The position numbers and the translations under genes were made by a program. DNA of 53,275 nucleotides, taken from NCBI GenBank assembly GCA_009778035.1, contig WRKP01000014.1, forward strand, positions 1-53,275, read 5' to 3'. The stretch's first letter is position 1. Every line of letters begins with the position of its first letter. Origin of the DNA: Planctomycetaceae bacterium (GTDB taxonomy: Bacteria > Planctomycetota > Planctomycetia > Pirellulales > Thermoguttaceae). This document shows positions 52,882-53,275 of the stretch, in pieces. A model generated the notes under the pieces. That model saw only the letters and a list, made by a program, of their open reading frames with translations, was not told where the DNA came from and ran no database searches.

Positions 52882-53275
52882 TTAGAGCCGTTCGATTTCG
52901 CTTTCGGATAAGCCCGTCAATTTTACGATGAGGGAAATGTCCAATCCTTCCTGTTTCATTCCGCGGGCAATTTCGGTATCCCTTTCCGCTTTGCCTTCCG
53001 CTTTGCCTTCCGCACGAGCAGTTGCCATAACAGCACTATTGTCCCGATACGCTTTGAGGTGAGCCTCATAAGCCAAATACTCCGCCTTGCTCATCCGGGA
53101 AATCTCCGCTGTTTCAAATGCTTGCTCAAATACCGGCTCACGAAGTATTGCCGGTATCTGCTCTAGACTCGCTAGATTCTTCAGAAAATAATACCACTTG
53201 TCCTGACGCGTTTTCAATTCCGATTCTGACTTGTCAAACAACGGCATCTGAAGAAAAATCAACTCCAACTTGTCA
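52882..53275 (-). CDS. Rpn / PD-(D/E)XK transposase-like protein, C-terminal part
   Basis: Runs off the window edge, so the N-terminal nuclease domain is not seen. The visible 130 residues include LELIFLQMPLF, ELKTRQDKWYYFLKNL, ISRMSKAEYLAYEAHLKAYR, a charged AEGKAEGKAERDTEIARG stretch, and the terminal helix LDISLIVKLTGLSESEIERL. This is the characteristic end of Rpn-family recombination-promoting nucleases / putative transposases. It lies upstream of and parallel to the clamp-loader and clamp genes. Confidence 0.85.
   Translation of the reverse strand, partial: DKLELIFLQMPLFDKSESELKTRQDKWYYFLKNLASLEQIPAILREPVFEQAFETAEISRMSKAEYLAYEAHLKAYRDNSAVMATARAEGKAEGKAERDTEIARGMKQEGLDISLIVKLTGLSESEIERL

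Overview
The window looks like a chromosomal segment of a member of the Planctomycetota. Support comes from the mix of families: a DUF1559-type secreted protein, a sulfatase with a CxPSR site, a DUF1080 (3-keto-disaccharide hydrolase-like) protein, a beta-propeller/cytochrome c fusion, a zinc-ribbon/WD40 membrane protein, and housekeeping genes (pyrE, ruvA, hisF, rplK, scpA) scattered singly rather than in their usual operons. Many intergenic gaps carry GC-rich palindromic repeats. Several genes have clear sigma70-like promoters, and a few have the -10 box so close to the ATG that leaderless mRNAs are likely.

Layout. 0.1-9.2 kb: WD40 membrane protein, TPR/glycosyltransferase-like protein, YjbQ, PyrE and a large exported glycosidase-like protein. 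9.3-14.3 kb: a sulfur region with a cysteine desulfurase carrying an N-terminal extension, a Family 2A encapsulin shell protein, two small exported Cys-rich proteins and cysteine synthase. 14.4-17.1 kb: an AT-rich graveyard of mobile DNA (IS1595-type remnant, DNA methylase remnant, an IS1-family element with two A7-tract frame breaks, IS5-type remnant). 17.2-28.4 kb: exported metalloprotease-like protein, Bax-inhibitor-1-like membrane protein, condensation/acyltransferase-like protein, exported Cys-repeat protein, tryptophanase-family lyase, WaaA, RuvA and type III glutamine synthetase with a terminator-like hairpin in its leader. 28.7-29.4 kb: a MntA/HepT toxin-antitoxin pair. 29.5-35.8 kb: NmrA-like protein, outer-membrane-like protein, HisF, a nuclease-like remnant, a CcrM-like DNA methyltransferase and a Ski2-like helicase. 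36-50.3 kb: sulfatase, beta-propeller/cytochrome c protein overlapping an FtsX-like permease, DUF1080, PilO-like protein, ribosomal protein L11, ScpA, DUF1559 protein and a Gly/Met/Ser-repeat membrane protein. 50.6-53.3 kb: an AT-richer accessory module with a truncated integrase, a small DNA-binding-like protein, a two-domain sliding-clamp paralogue, a mini clamp loader and the end of an Rpn/PD-(D/E)XK transposase-like protein.

The two most interesting systems are the encapsulin locus (shell with a CX2CX4CX2C insertion, desulfurase cargo, neighbouring cysteine synthase and exported Cys-rich proteins) and the clamp plus clamp-loader pair at the right end. No tRNA, rRNA or CRISPR array was seen.
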